A DNA stretch of 64,000 bases. Origin: Actinostola sp. cb2023 (Eukaryota; Cnidaria; Anthozoa; Actiniaria; Actinostolidae). The translations under genes were made by a program, and so were the position numbers. Where the stretch lies: assembly GCA_033675265.1 (NCBI GenBank), contig JAUJYZ010000317.1:248001-312000 (forward strand), read 5' to 3'. The notes below the pieces were generated by a model. The model was not told the DNA's origin and ran no database searches. It worked only from the letters and a program-made list of their open reading frames with translations. Of the stretch, positions 47,201 to 63,922 are shown in pieces; the stretch's first letter is position 1, and each line of letters begins with the position of its first letter.

Positions 47201-47561
47201 TCACTACTATGACCAACACTCATAATAAAGTATTTTGCTATGATCATCATCATCGTCTGGTATCATCATCAATCATCATCACACATGACATGGACATTGG
47301 CTATATTTACCAGTGCACAAGAACTGCTTCATTATTTGCTAGACCCTCGTCAATAAAGTGAATACATCTATCAAATGAGGTAAGCAAATCGGCAGATGGT
47401 TCGTCTAAACAGTTAACATGAAGTGTTTTGATGTCATTTGCTTGTGTTAGTGGTTGAATATCCACTGTTAACACTCGTAAAATGGAATGTTTCACCAAAT
47501 TATCGCGATCTTCTGCATCTTTTCTTGTTCCAGCATATAACCCAGCGTTTATAAGTCTCAT
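44230..47561 (-). CDS. DUSP12: Dual-specificity protein phosphatase 12
   Basis: Seven exons give a complete 320-residue protein: 47311-47561 (ATG 47559-47561), 46395-46514, 45726-45844, 45243-45342, 44975-45173, 44858-44906 and 44230-44354 (TAG). The N-terminal half is the phosphatase: INAGLYAG, VLTVDIQPL, LDEPSADLL, then the P-loop split by intron 1 as EAVLVHC|FSGVSRSVTI (HCx5R with catalytic Cys and Arg). The C-terminal half is the DUSP12 zinc-binding domain: FRCRKCR, ECTSLFIEPVEWM, LQCPKCDCRLGSFNW, QCSCASWVTPAFQFHK. The P-loop is usually HCHAGVSRS, so here Phe-Ser replaces His-Ala. Family members act on ribosome biogenesis and stress pathways, are both nuclear and cytoplasmic, and resemble yeast Yvh1. 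Exon 2 has two candidate acceptors 8 bp apart; only the upstream one (exon start 46514) keeps frame. Confidence 0.95.
44405..44765. repeat. Minisatellite, 22 bp unit
   Basis: ggtgtcagtaagtggttggt and ggttgttaa variants, ~15 copies, in the intron between the last two DUSP12 exons. Confidence 0.9.
46590..47280. repeat. ATC-rich minisatellite (catcatcatctggtatcat)
   Basis: Units atcatcatcatctggtatc with occasional ctaatatc variants. It occupies most of DUSP12 intron 1. Confidence 0.9.
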
Positions 47562-48074
47562 GATGCCTTCTTAATATCATAAAATAAGCTGTACACGTTG
47601 TGCATGAGCGGCCATTTTGTCTGCAGGACTTTACTTTTGGGCTACCTGTGCTATCATTCCACAGGAACCCCAACATGATTTTTGGTTGCTCGAGATTACA
47701 CAGGTAGCCCACAATTTTTCTTTTTTTTGCATTTTCCGTGAAATTTCATTTATTTTTCTTTCTTTGCAATCAGACTCAAACAGCCTACACTGCAGCCCAT
47801 TGTGAGGAGGGAGGAGAGAGTGGGGATCAGAAAATCGCTTCGCTCGCACGGAGTGTGTCCGAGGTCGACTTGTGGCAAGTCTACTCCCATATGATAATGT
47901 GCACACGTCCCAAGCACACACTTCGCAAAGATCCTCTACTAGAACATTGCTTAATATATTGGAACCTCCCATACACTGTGGCACGTCCTGCAAGCATACA
48001 CCTCCCATAAGGGGACACCACACATACACATTGGTACCAAGTGTGTCTGCCTACAGGAGGTTTCACTGAATAAT

Positions 48075-48415
48075 CATCACCACCATATTCATCATCACCA
48101 TATTCATCATCACCATATTCATCACCACCATATTCATCATCACCATATTCATCACCACCATATTCATCACCACCATATTCATCATCACCATATTCTTCAC
48201 CACCATATTCATCATCACCATATTCATCACCACCATATTCATCATCACCATATTCATCACCACCATATTCATCACCACCATATTCATCATCACCATATTC
48301 ATCACCACCATATTCATCATCACCATATTCATCACCACCATATTCATCATCACCATATTCATCACCACCATATTCATCACCACCATATTCATCATCACCA
48401 TATTCATCATTACTT
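48075..48415. repeat. 15 bp minisatellite (atcaccaccatattc / atcatcaccatattc)
   Basis: About 23 copies alternating cac and cat in one triplet. Open in several frames. Confidence 0.95.
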
Positions 48416-48513
48416 GTGCACTGCATTTTATTACTTTAGCTTTATTTGACTGGCTCCAGCCCATGAAGCATAATATACATTGTTGGTTTACAAGTTATTA
48501 TATCAATCATGTT

Positions 48514-48675
48514 GTGCACAGGGAGCCCAAGCATAATATAAGTACAGAATAAAATTGAAAAACAAAATTGTTAAAAAAAACCAGGCAGGTAAAGTTAACA
48601 GAAAACAAGAAAAGTCCTTTATTTTCAATTTTAATATTTTTCACTGATATTATCCTAGGGCTTCCTGTGTTGTGT
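48514..48675. repeat. MITE with CACAGGGAGCCCAAGC termini, copy 2
   Basis: tgtgcacagggagcccaagc ataatata at left; tattatcctagggcttcctg tgttgtgta at right. Same family as 4872-5099. Confidence 0.75.
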
Positions 48676-49210
48676 ACTGGTGATATATCTAGATATACTT
48701 GTGTATCAATCAATCTATCAGCCAAAAACAGCCAAACAAATAATACAGAAGCACAAAAAAGATGATTTATTATTTGGTGTAGTTTTTCTGAGATGTTTCT
48801 TTACATTGTGTATTATAACAGAACCTTTTCTTTCTTCCGTATGCTCTTAACCATACAACCTTAGCAAGGCATTGACCTGGTATTTGGCCTGCTAAACATG
48901 GCAGTGCATCATGAAGATGGTAGTGTAAATGAAGTGTGATTTCTTTTGTACGTTCATTGGCATCTCCGTATATGCGATTGGTCATTAGTGTGTGTACAAG
49001 CTTGACGTTGATGTCATTTGTTTGCTTTGTGTACTCTCGTCACCCCCATGCTATTACATGTACATACATGGTACTGTAGCTTTGGTAAATCTGGCCATTA
49101 CAAAGTGAACCTGACCTATCATTTGTACATTATCTAGTGAAGCAATACTCCACAGAATGCCTGTTTACAAAACAGTTCTTTACATTTGTAGCTTGAGTGG
49201 ACTTCGTGGG

Positions 49211-54096
<4,886 letters not shown>

Positions 54097-54788
54097 GGGA
54101 TTATACGAACAGTCCACAGACAGGTGTTTCTACTTATTTCTAAGGCAAGAAATGCTATTTCTGAAGACTCAAAGACGAACGATGGCAAATTTTCAAGCCA
54201 ATTTCAAGTTTTCACATGTGAAGACAGCCAAAGAATACCACGCTTTTGAGGCATTGTGGGTAATGTAGGACAGTAACGCCTGCTACTTTTTGACGCATTC
54301 CCATTTTTTACAATTATTGTTCTTTTTCTAATTCCATCTTTTCTTCTCTTTTTGTCCTCAATTACATGATATCTTTTGTCGCAAAAAAACTGTCAATAAT
54401 ATTTTTATGTGATACAGTATCAAATCGATATTTATATTTACAGAACTAAAAATTTATTTAAAGCAGTTTTTAATCAATTAATTAAAAGTATAATTTACGG
54501 TAAAGTAGTTAGCTAATTCTATTTCAGATTTTTTTTTATTTCTTCAATACGTCTTTTTCCTTGATTTGGCCGAGACAGGGTGACCGTCAAGTGAATAAAA
54601 ACACAAAAGTACGTACTGCGCAAACTCGAGCCGTTCAGGTCAAAGTGTAGAGTTTTTTTTTTGCTTAGTTAAACAAGTGATTTCTCGTTAAATTCAGCTC
54701 TTTCTTTTCACCTTGATATAAATGAGGCCTTCCTAGTTGCTCGGGTTTTCTCCAAAGTCCTTTTCCCCCCGTTATTTGCCGAGAATTC
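54097..54788. promoter_or_regulatory. Shared 5' region, WDR5 / COP1
   Basis: 692 bases between divergent start codons. No repeat element was recognised inside, unlike nearly all other non-coding sequence in this window. A/T-rich in the middle; no TATA box was assigned. Confidence 0.6.
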
Positions 54789-57700
54789 ATGGCTCGTGAT
54801 CTTGGATCAAGTTCGGTTGGTCAGCGCGGTGGAGGACGACGTCGCGGCAAGAGACCTCATCCACCGATTTATGGAGGCATAAACAACTCATTTAGCGACA
54901 GAAACAGTGATTTTCTATGGTAGGCATACTGACAAGTCATTAGCCTAGGTCTTTGGCTAGACAGACTGTGGTATTTGGTTATTAATTGGAAGTTGTAGTG
55001 AAGGGAATGTCACACATGACTTGTGCGGTAGCGAGTAGTGGCTGCCATCAGCTCGTATTACTCCTTCGTGACCTGTTTTTTTTGGTCTAATTTATCTTTC
55101 GCAGTCCAATATGCTTTGACACAATAGACGAAGCCTTTATGACTAAGTGTGGCCATACTTTCTGGTGAGTTATATGATGTACATGTCCAAGTAAACATAA
55201 GTTTTTGATTTTGATAATTGAATAATAATAATCGTGAGTTTAATTTACACAAATTAGATTTCAAAGTGGTGATTTTTTAAACGATAAAATACTTTTTGTG
55301 TGATTATCAAATCGAAATACCCCTGATGAGATCACATTTCAGTTTTAGGTTTAGGTTTGTACATGTACTGCACATGTACATTGAATATGTAAGCTTTTAA
55401 TACTTGCTTTCAAATTACGTGACCTAGACAACCCAGTGTCTGACAAACAAAAACATCATTTTTCCTTCTATCAATCAAATCTATGATGTTTTAAAATGTG
55501 TACTGTCATGTTTTTGATTAACTATGTGAAGAAAATACTGTTTCCTTGTCAAACGTTAAGATGTCAAAAATGGCATTGTCAGCAAAAATCTTCAAATGGT
55601 GTCCAGTAAATTTATACTCATCATCTGATTGATTTCTGGGTGCATATTGATGTATATGACTGTATTACATTCTCTTCGCAGCTATCAGTGTATAAATAGA
55701 AGTCTAGGTGAAAGCAATCGTTGTCCAAAGTGTAACTTTATCATCGAGAAAGCTGACCAAATTTTTCCAAATTTTCTATGTAAGTAATATTGGACATATC
55801 AATGCAGTGGAACCTGGTTAATATGGAATGGACACCATCGGGACGAGACGCAGTGTCCGTATTAACCGGGTGTCCGTATTAAACGAGTATATTTTATAGG
55901 CATTTGTATGAGTTTCGATTCGGCTGGGACAGAACAACATGTCTGTAATAACCAGGTGTCCGTATTAACCGGGTGTCCGTAAGGCCGGGTTCCACTGTAC
56001 TATATTTTTAGTCATACAATGACAGTGACAATACAAAGGAGGTGGGGCTATTTGATACGACGACGAGGATGACGACGACGATGATGACTGTCTGCAGCCA
56101 ATGATTTTAGCTGTTTTTCTGTTCATTTTCAGTGAATGAACTTATTCAGAAATACAAGGAAAAAAACTCCCAGTTCAAGAAGATTAAAACAGAGCAAAAT
56201 GATGGAGCTACAGTAAGACATATTATTTTCTCTTTTTAATCAGAAAGATATTGACCTACCCTATACCCATCCCCCCCCCCCCCAAATAGTTGAAAATGAG
56301 CAAACATGACTTATATAAAGGCTCGGGCACATGGTGCAACTTTTCTTGAAACGTTGCATGCAACAGTTGCAGAAGTAGGATCGAGTTCTACTTCTGCAAC
56401 TGTTGCGTGCAACGTTGCATCGCGTGACACCCCAAAAAACTATTGTTGCGCGCCAAAACCAGACTCTGAAAAGATATAAATGGATTCACAAGGTTGTTAA
56501 CACTTAAATATCAATGTGCACACTGTCCAGGCTCTCCAACAGGGTCTGGAAGGGGTTTTGCATGACTCGGGAATTCACTTGAATTGAGTGCATGATTCAG
56601 GAGAAAATAATTATTGTAAAACCATTTGTGATTCGAGAATTTTATCATGCTTTGTGACTCGTGATCTGCTCAACCTGAGGGCCGTGATTCGAAATTTTCA
56701 CTGTCAAACTTTCGGGATGATGTTACATCCTGTTACATGATACAATGGCCTTAGTTCATATATATGTCTAAATGGACTACCTGTCAACATGCCTCGGTTA
56801 TTTGCTTGATTTGGGAATTTTAGAAAATAATATGGGCACAGGATTCATGATACAGACCCTCCCTCCTTCCAGACCCTGCTCTAAGTCATGTTGTGTTAGC
56901 CTAATACAGGTTGACTGTAGATAGTAATGTTACTTCTCTGACTTGCAGCATGCAGTGCATGAGCTTCAGGATATGTTATCAGATGAAAATGAATGGAATT
57001 TAGCAGGTAAAGGACTGAAATAACGAATAAATGTTAATTGTTTCATGTACTAAATGAATACAATATTGTATGTACAGTCTTATTATTTACACTGGGGTTT
57101 GTATTTGACAGATGTTAATTATCTTCTTGGAATTTTAAATCAGAAGAAACAACGACTTGAAGCAGTAAGCAGCTGGCATATGGCATCAATATGCTCTTTC
57201 CTTCCTTTTATTCCTTTCTCCATTCCTTCCTTACATCCTTATTATCCTTCCATCCCTCTCTTCCTACTTTCCATTCCTTATTCCTTCCATCTCTCTACCC
57301 TCCCATCCCTTCTTTACTTCATTGTTTGCTTGTTTCCTCGCATCCTTCCATCCCTCTCTTCCTACTTTCCATTCATTATTCCTTACATCTCTCTACCCTC
57401 CCATCCCTTCTTTCCTTCATTGTCTGCTTGCTTCCTCCACTTACTTTCCACTTTCATAAACTTTCTTTCCTTTTCTATTTTTGTGTTCATGAATTCATTT
57501 TTGCCTACCAATATTTGTTATGGATTTATTCATTCTAACTTATTACTGTATTCTGTCTACACGTACCTTATAATCATTTCAAATTCTTTTCTCTAAAGGA
57601 TAGTAATGCTGCTCAAAATGAACTTCTCCACAATTTCTTGATTCACGTTAAACAGCATAAACAAGAAGTAAGTCTTGGGCTTGAAGAATAGATGTTAGTT

Positions 57701-60700
57701 TAATGCTTCTACTGCTCATTTCTGTTACATTTCACATGACGTACAACTTCAAAATTGGAGGCATAACATGTACTAATGTACTAACACCTCCATAAGCTGC
57801 TCCACTACCACGGGAACCTGTCATATGCAGCCCGAACTAGTCCTCCATTGGTAAAAGTGCATTGTCTTGAGACAATATTTATTAATGTGAACTGCGCTAT
57901 ACAAGAACTTATCATTATTATAATATTTTTTTTATTATTTTATTTTATTTTTTTTAATTTTTATTTTATTTAATAATAATAATTATTATTATTATTTGTA
58001 TGTTTCCTCCAGCAACTTGACCAGCTCACACAAGAGGTAAAGCTAATAGATGAAGATATGCTCAAAGTTAAGGTAAAATAGTCATTACATACATAGAGCA
58101 GATTTCGTATGACTGTGAAAAACCACGGCACGGACATGGCATGGATTCATTCGAAATCCTAAATCATCACGTAAGTTTTTCAGTCATATGAAATCTGCTC
58201 TATACATGGTGGTAATGTACGTAGTACTTATGAAACAGATAGAAATTGAGGGAAAGTTGAAGTGATATCAGTTACACTGAATTGATTGATTGATTGATTT
58301 TTTATTATTGATTGATTGATTGATTGATTTTATTATTGATTGATTGATTGATTGATTGATTTTATTATTGATTGATTGATTGATTGATTGATTTTATTAT
58401 TGATTGATTGATTGATTGTTTTTATTATTGATTGATTGATTGATTGATTTTATTATTGATTGATTGATTGATTGATTGATTTTATTATTGATTGATTGAT
58501 TGATTGATTTTATTATTGATTGATTGATTGATTTTATTATTGATTGATTGATTGTTTTTATTATTGATTGATTGATTGATTGATTTTATTATTGATTGAT
58601 TGATTGATTGATTTTATTATTGATTGATTGATTGATTGATTGATTTTATTATTGATTGATTGATTGATTATTATTATTGATTGATTGATTGATTGATTTT
58701 ATTATTTGATTGATTGATTGTTTTTATTATTGATTGATTGATTGATTGATTTTATTATTGATTGATTGATTGATTGATTTTATTATTATTGATTGATTGA
58801 TTGATTGATTGATTTTATTATTGATTGATTGATTGATTGATTGATTTTATTATTGATGATTGATTATTATTATTTTAATGATTGATTGATTGATGACAAC
58901 TGCTTTATTACTTGTAGGACATGATTGACGACCACGAGCGTCACTATCTAATGTTACCTGGTTTATCAAACTCTGACCAGTCTCTAATTGGAGAAGTGGT
59001 ACGTATTTCAAGTATTAAACTTTATATCAGTCAAATATGTACTGGGTATGAATAGCAGTTTGAGCGACACACAGCACACAACTATTTATTCTGAAGCTAT
59101 TGTTTAAAAATTTAGCTCATTTGTAATGACTACCGCATGTCTTTTGATGGGCTTCTTCAGTTCTTGTGGTAGAGTATGTACGATCTACCACAGGAAGCCC
59201 AACATCACACGCTCTACCACAGGAAGCCCAACATCACACGCTCTACCACAGGAAGCCCAACTTCACACACTCTACCACAGGAAGCCCAAAATCATGCTCT
59301 AATAACACAGGGAGCCCAATATCACACGTTCTACCACAGGAAGCCCAACATCACACGCTCTACCACAGGAAGCCCAACATCACACGCTCTACCACAGGAA
59401 GCCCAACATCACACGCTCTACCACAGGAAGCCCAACATCACACACTACCACAGGAAGCCCAAAATCATGCTCTACCATAGGAAGCCCAACATCACACGCT
59501 CTACCACAGGAAGCCCAAAATCATGCTGTACCACAGGAAGCCCAACATCACACGCTCTACCACAGGAAGCCCAAAATCATGCTGTACCACAGGGAGCCCC
59601 AAATCATGTTCTACCACAGGGAGCCCAAAATCATGCTCTAATAACACAGGGAGCCCAATATCACACGTTCTACCACAGGAAGCCCAATATCACACATTCT
59701 ACCACAGGAAGCCCAATATCACACCCTCTACCACAGGAAGCCCAACTTCACACACTCTACCACAGGAAGCCCAACATCACACGCTCTACCACAGGAAGCC
59801 CAATATCCCACTACCATGCAGGGAGCCCAATATCAAGCGATCTACACAGGAAACCCAATATCACACGTTCTACCACAGGAAGCCCAATATCATGTTCTAC
59901 CACAGGAAGCCCACGTTAATTTTTTTTAAAATAACAATCTGCCTGTGGTTGACTGTGATTGTTAGATAGATTTGTTTTGTGTTTGCAGGACCATGCCGTA
60001 CCTACCACACCCACTGCAAAAAATGCACCTGTTGCTGTTGGAGATGAAGTTGACCAAGCTTCAAGGTACAGTAACAACCATCACATTCATTTAATATGCA
60101 CATTTGTATGTGTAATGATGATTTAATCATTATATATCTTCCTTTCTAGCTCCGTTGAAGTGCCATGTTCAGACAAAATGTCTGAAGATACTCCTCAAGA
60201 TGGCTTTAATGGGAGCCAGCATGTAAGTACTCTGTAGACGTGTGTATAGAGGACAGGATAGAGTCATTCTTATATGAGTGGAAAGTACATACAGTTATGG
60301 TACAGTTTGTGCAGTGATGGTACTGTGCCATGACCGTGCCATGTCCAAACATTCTGATTGATTTGAATGATTTTGCACTCTGTGATTGGTTGAATAGAAT
60401 GTCTTCGGTTCGTTCCATGACCGTAACTCTGTACCATAGGTTTCCCACTCATACGAAAACGACTCTATATGGAGTGATAAGATCATGATATTCATGCGTA
60501 AATTCTAATCACTGACAGGGAGCCAAGAGTTTGTGGTCCAGTACAAGTTTAGCTGCCAGAAGAAAGAGAATCCACCAACACTTTGATGATCTTGAGAAGT
60601 GTTACTTTGCCATGAGGCAAGGAGATATATCATGTATGTATCCTGTAGTCTAAGTCGTTGGGCTTCGTGTGCAGTTTGAGGGCCACAGGGTGACATTAGC

Positions 60701-63330
60701 CCTCGTGAAAGTCGTTTATATATTTATCATAATATATTTTTATATTGTAAAAGTGCCCTTGTTCTAGGTTATTTTTGTCGTGACAAAAAAATTTGTAAGC
60801 GAGTACCGCGAAGTTTCTTGGTCTTTACAATTTTAGTCAGTATTATTGAACTGCCATGCTGGCTGAGTAGATTGGTAATGAGACAAAAAATCCCCAGGGT
60901 AGGGGTCACAGAACCAATTTTAGACAACAAATTAAGCGTCACATCCATACATAAATGTGTCAGAACTTCTAGCTTATCACCAGTGATATAATATTACTAG
61001 TCACTGTACATACATGTAGATATGAAAAATAGATATAATAATGCTGAATGTGTTTATATACAGCCATAGACATGTCTCACGATGCCTTGGAACAGTTCAC
61101 AGAGAGTCTGGGCAAGTTTACAAAGTTCAGTGGTTTTAGACCTTTGGCAACACTGAGTTACGCGAGTGATATTTACAATGGCTCCAGTATTGTATCAAGG
61201 TAGATATACATCTAGAATCAGCAAGAAATACAGTACTATAAAGTAACGTTTGTTTAGTAATAGTAAAAAATTGCATACCAAGGTCAGTTGTTCGCTGAAA
61301 CTTCGAATGACAATCATTGGTTTCGTGTGACTGGGAAGTAGTTACAGTATGTTCGTGCCGTGCACTGTGACTCTGCCATGTCCAAGCATTCTGATTGGTT
61401 GAACATTGATTTTGTGCACTGTGATTGGTTGAATAGATGTCTTTGATTCCATACTGTGACCACAACTCTGTGCCAATTAGCTTTCCACTCATATGAAAAC
61501 GACTTTATTACCATACAGTAAAGTCAGCCATACACCTACTTGTTCACCCTGGTACACAATTCTCTACTAAGACCTGCAGGCTATTCCCAATGTTAGTCCG
61601 AAGCCATCCCATTGAAGCAATAATCTTGTTTTCAGCATATGTACATGTACATGTCAAGAAAATTAAAAAAAATTTTTTGAATAAAATCAAATGAACTTTG
61701 TTTCTTGTTTCTGTAAGAAAAATCATTGCTTGGGCTGCCTGTGGTTGCTTGGGCTCCCTGTGGCAAGTCTTTATCTGGTAGTAAACACACTATGTTCCTC
61801 TTTTAACAGCATTGAGTTTGACAGAGACTTTGACTACTTTGCAATTGCTGGAGTCACTAAAAAGATAAAGGTTTGTGTTGTCATGATTAAATCCTGTACA
61901 AGTTTACCTTGTAACTGGTAGAGAAACATTGAGCTGCGTCCTTCACAATTCAGCTGCCGGCTGCAACGAAGAATGATTAGCCCCAACATTATTTACTTAG
62001 CCTCATGCTTGCATTAGATCTGCGACGATCTGCCACATACATGTCACATGACCCTGCTATTGCCTGGGGCACCCCCACAGCATGGCGCACAACCTCTGGC
62101 CAGCACGCTCAGCTTCACGTTAGAGTAGATACTCGCATTCAGCAATACGGGTGCCGCATGACCCTGAGACTGCACGACTGAGTGCTTGCCCATGTGCTTT
62201 GATTTTAATTAATTTATATTTATATTTATAAATATTCATTTATATATTTGTTGGTTCAGGTATTTGAATATGGGACGGTAATAAGAGATGTGGTTGATAT
62301 CCACTACCCAGTGAATGAGATGGTCTGCAATTCTAAAATAAGGTACAACTATTCTCATATAACATTATGGGAATGTGTAGGCAGCACAATGATAATAATA
62401 TCAATATAACAATGGCAACAACTGCTTCAGCAACAACTCCTGCAGCAACAGCAACAACTGCAGAAATGACAATAGCAACAACAGCAGCAGCAACAACAAT
62501 AACAACAACAATAGCAACAACACCAACTGCAGAAATGACAATAGCAACAACAACAGCAGCCGCAACAACAATAACAACAACAATAGCAACAACACCAACT
62601 GCAGAAATGACAATAGCAACAACAACAGCAGCCGCAACAACAATAACAACAACAATAGCAACAACACCAACTGCAGAAATGACAATTATAGCAACAACAA
62701 CAGCAGCAGCAACAACAATAACAACAACAATAGCAACAACACAAACTGCAGAAATGACAATAGCAACAACAACAGCAGCAGCAACAACAATAACAACAAC
62801 AATAGCAACAACACCAACTGCAGAAATGACAATAGCAACAACAACAACAACGACAATGACAATATCAGCAGCAACAACAACAGTAGCAACAACAACTGCA
62901 GAAATGGCAATAGCAACAACAACAACAACACCAGCAACAACAACAGCAACAACAACAACGTACAGCAACAACAACAACGTACAGCAACAACAGTAGCTGT
63001 TTTGTAACCGTGCAAACAATGGTAGAGAAATGTGCTAAAGTGTGTCCTAAAGTGCTACCCAATCAAAGTTATTGTTTGGGAAGTGGATGGGATTTATCAG
63101 ATAAATGTTACTTATTTCCAATTCCCATCTCACTGACAGCTCCATCAGCTGGAGTTCCTACCATAAAGGCTTACTTGCAAGCAGTGATTATGAAGGTACC
63201 GTTACTTTATGGGATGCATTTACTGGTACAAAGACAAGGTCATTCCAGGAACACGAAAAGAGATGTTGGAGTGTGGACTTTAACCACGTCGACCCTAAAC
63301 TCCTGGCGTCTGGATCTGATGATGCAAAAG
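54789..63330 (+). CDS. COP1: E3 ubiquitin ligase COP1, 3' truncated by window
   Basis: Sixteen exons, all in phase: 54789-54919, 55105-55164, 55682-55779, 56133-56212, 56949-57006, 57112-57164, 57599-57667, 58013-58072, 58918-58998, 59989-60065, 60150-60222, 60519-60633, 61064-61199, 61810-61870, 62260-62342 and 63140-63330, ending at a good donor. After a Gly/Arg leader comes a C3HC4 RING ([28 protein letters not shown]), then [14 protein letters not shown] and a coiled coil (about residues 150-220: [33 protein letters not shown]). A linker with [21 protein letters not shown] follows, then the first WD40 blades ([59 protein letters not shown]). 475 codons lie in the window, out of ~730 in vertebrates as I recall, so several WD40 blades lie beyond it. 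COP1 ubiquitinates transcription factors such as Jun and ETS with DET1/Trib adaptors. RING cysteines and histidine are intact. Confidence 0.96.
55806..56002. repeat. MITE with CAGTGGAACC...GGTTCCACTGTA ends
   Basis: cagtggaacctggttaatat at left; aaggccgggttccactgta at right; internal repeated words gtgtccgtattaaccgggtg. Confidence 0.8.
56318..56450. repeat. MITE rich in GTTGCATGCAAC, copy 2
   Basis: aaaggctcgggcacatggtg caacttttcttg at left; gcaacgttgcatcgcgtgac acc at right; centre gaactcgatc-like with tacttctgcaactgttgc arms. Family of 10677-10910. Confidence 0.85.
57190..57480. repeat. Pyrimidine-rich repeat (ccttccatccctctcttcct)
   Basis: Two or three ~100 bp degenerate copies with blocks such as ccatccctctcttcctactt and tccattccttattcc. 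The 180-codon open frame across it mixes COP1 exon 6 with this repeat and is not a separate gene. Confidence 0.8.
57745..57925 (-). mobile_element. SINE-like retroelement tail, copy 2
   Basis: ttggaggcataacatgtact ... gtcatatgcagcccgaacta ... gcattgtcttgagacaatat ... gcgctatacaagaacttatc then ATT repeats. Parallels 14655-14822 throughout. Confidence 0.6.
58094..58203. repeat. MITE with AGAGCAGATTTCGTATGACTGTG ends, copy 2
   Basis: atagagcagatttcgtatga ctgtgaaaa at left; tttttcagtcatatgaaatc tgctctat at right. Family of 37339-37432. Confidence 0.85.
58273..58895. repeat. (gatt)n / tttattatt minisatellite
   Basis: Units of gattgattgattgatt followed by tttattatt, ~24 bp each, ending ~20 bp before the acceptor of COP1 exon 58918-58998. 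Confidence 0.95.
59165..59915. repeat. Tandem array of the ACCACAGGAAGCCCAA MITE end
   Basis: Unit accacaggaagcccaacatc acacgctct, ~29 bp, about 25 copies, with gggagcccaaaatcatgct variants. Long open frames ([25 protein letters not shown]) in all three plus frames are the repeat in translation. The unit equals one terminus of the MITEs at 4872-5099 and 48514-48675. Confidence 0.95.
60261..60466. repeat. TAGAGTCGTTTTC MITE
   Basis: tagagtcattcttatatgag tggaaagtac at left; gtttcccactcatacgaaaa cgactcta at right; core gtgattggttgaatagaatg tcttcgg. Confidence 0.85.
61315..61507. repeat. TAGAGTCGTTTTC MITE, diverged left end
   Basis: The left terminus is altered (ttggtttcgtgtgactggga). The right terminus is ctttccactcatatgaaaac gactt. 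Core attctgattggttgaac. Confidence 0.75.
62400..62995. repeat. CAA/GCA minisatellite, ~72 bp unit
   Basis: Unit: actgcagaaatgacaatagc, aacaacaacagcagccgcaa, caacaataacaacaacaata, gcaacaacacc. About 6 full copies. Open in all six frames, giving low-complexity shadows. Confidence 0.95.
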
Positions 63331-63351
63331 GTAAAGTTGTAGTATTGTCGT

Positions 63352-63470
63352 AGGGGTCCTTGCAAGAACAGTGAATTAAGTGACTTGTGATCAAAACCCA
63401 AATTCTCCTTTGAAATTGAAAGAATCTTGAAGAGAATTTAGTTTTTGATCAGAGATCACTTACCTTCGAT
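63352..63470. repeat. GTAAGTGA-type MITE, copy 4
   Basis: aggggtccttgcaagaacag tgaattaagtgacttgtgat at left; gatcagagatcacttaccttc at right, with the terminal block lost on the right. Confidence 0.75.
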
Positions 63471-63922
63471 AATAATTATTAATTATTGAAAGGAAGAATT
63501 ATTATAAAGCAAAATAATTATTCTGAAGTTACCAATAGCTAGGGGCCGTTCGTAATTTATGGGAGGGAGGGGGGATGGCTGAGGAATTAATGAATCCCAT
63601 ATTATTTTTCAGTACGGATTTAACCATCTCCCCCAATACACCCCCCCCCCCCCAATACATCCTTCCCCCTCCCCCTTTCCCTCCCCCTCCCCCACCCCCT
63701 CCCCCTCCCCCTCCCCCTCCCCCTCCCCCTCCCCCAATACATGGGAAATATTTTTCACTTTCCATCTTCAGGACAAAATTCAGGACCCCCTGCATTACAC
63801 CCAACAAACATAATAATAATAATAATAATAATGACTTTATTTCAGTGTCAATGTATTTAGTTTATACAACTAATTGGGGACACTATAATAAATAATATAA
63901 AATATATAATATTGATAGGAAT

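Larger units (their letters stand above)
47562..49210. other. Intergenic, DUSP12 5' flank to WDR5 3' end
   Basis: Contains a ttgggctacctgtg / cacaggtagccca inverted pair (47636-47713), a 15 bp minisatellite (48075-48415) and a MITE (48514-48675). A tttatt at 48766-48771 is a possible distal poly(A) signal for WDR5. The DEYGG/MNMVV open frames are the minisatellite in translation. No gene is supported. Confidence 0.65.

Noticed and set aside
46515..47310. An 8-nt micro-exon in DUSP12 encoding the His-Ala of the P-loop
   Set aside because: First considered because acceptor 46506 was out of phase. The acceptor at 46514 gives an in-frame HCFSGVSRS without any extra exon.
47881..48464. DEYGG / MNMVV repeat frames
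   Set aside because: 15 bp minisatellite; no upstream exon, promoter or conserved domain.
57054..57596. 180-codon plus-strand frame starting in COP1 intron 5
   Set aside because: It runs through COP1 exon 6 in the right frame, then into a pyrimidine-rich repeat past the true donor at 57165.
59166..59969. Overlapping 104-247 codon frames with repeated HRKPNITRS / TTGSPTSHA
   Set aside because: Tandem repeat of a MITE terminus, open in three frames, inside a COP1 intron.
62333..63019. 228-codon Val/Ala/Ile-rich minus-strand frame resembling a membrane protein
   Set aside because: It is the CAA/GCA minisatellite inside a COP1 intron; every frame is open there.
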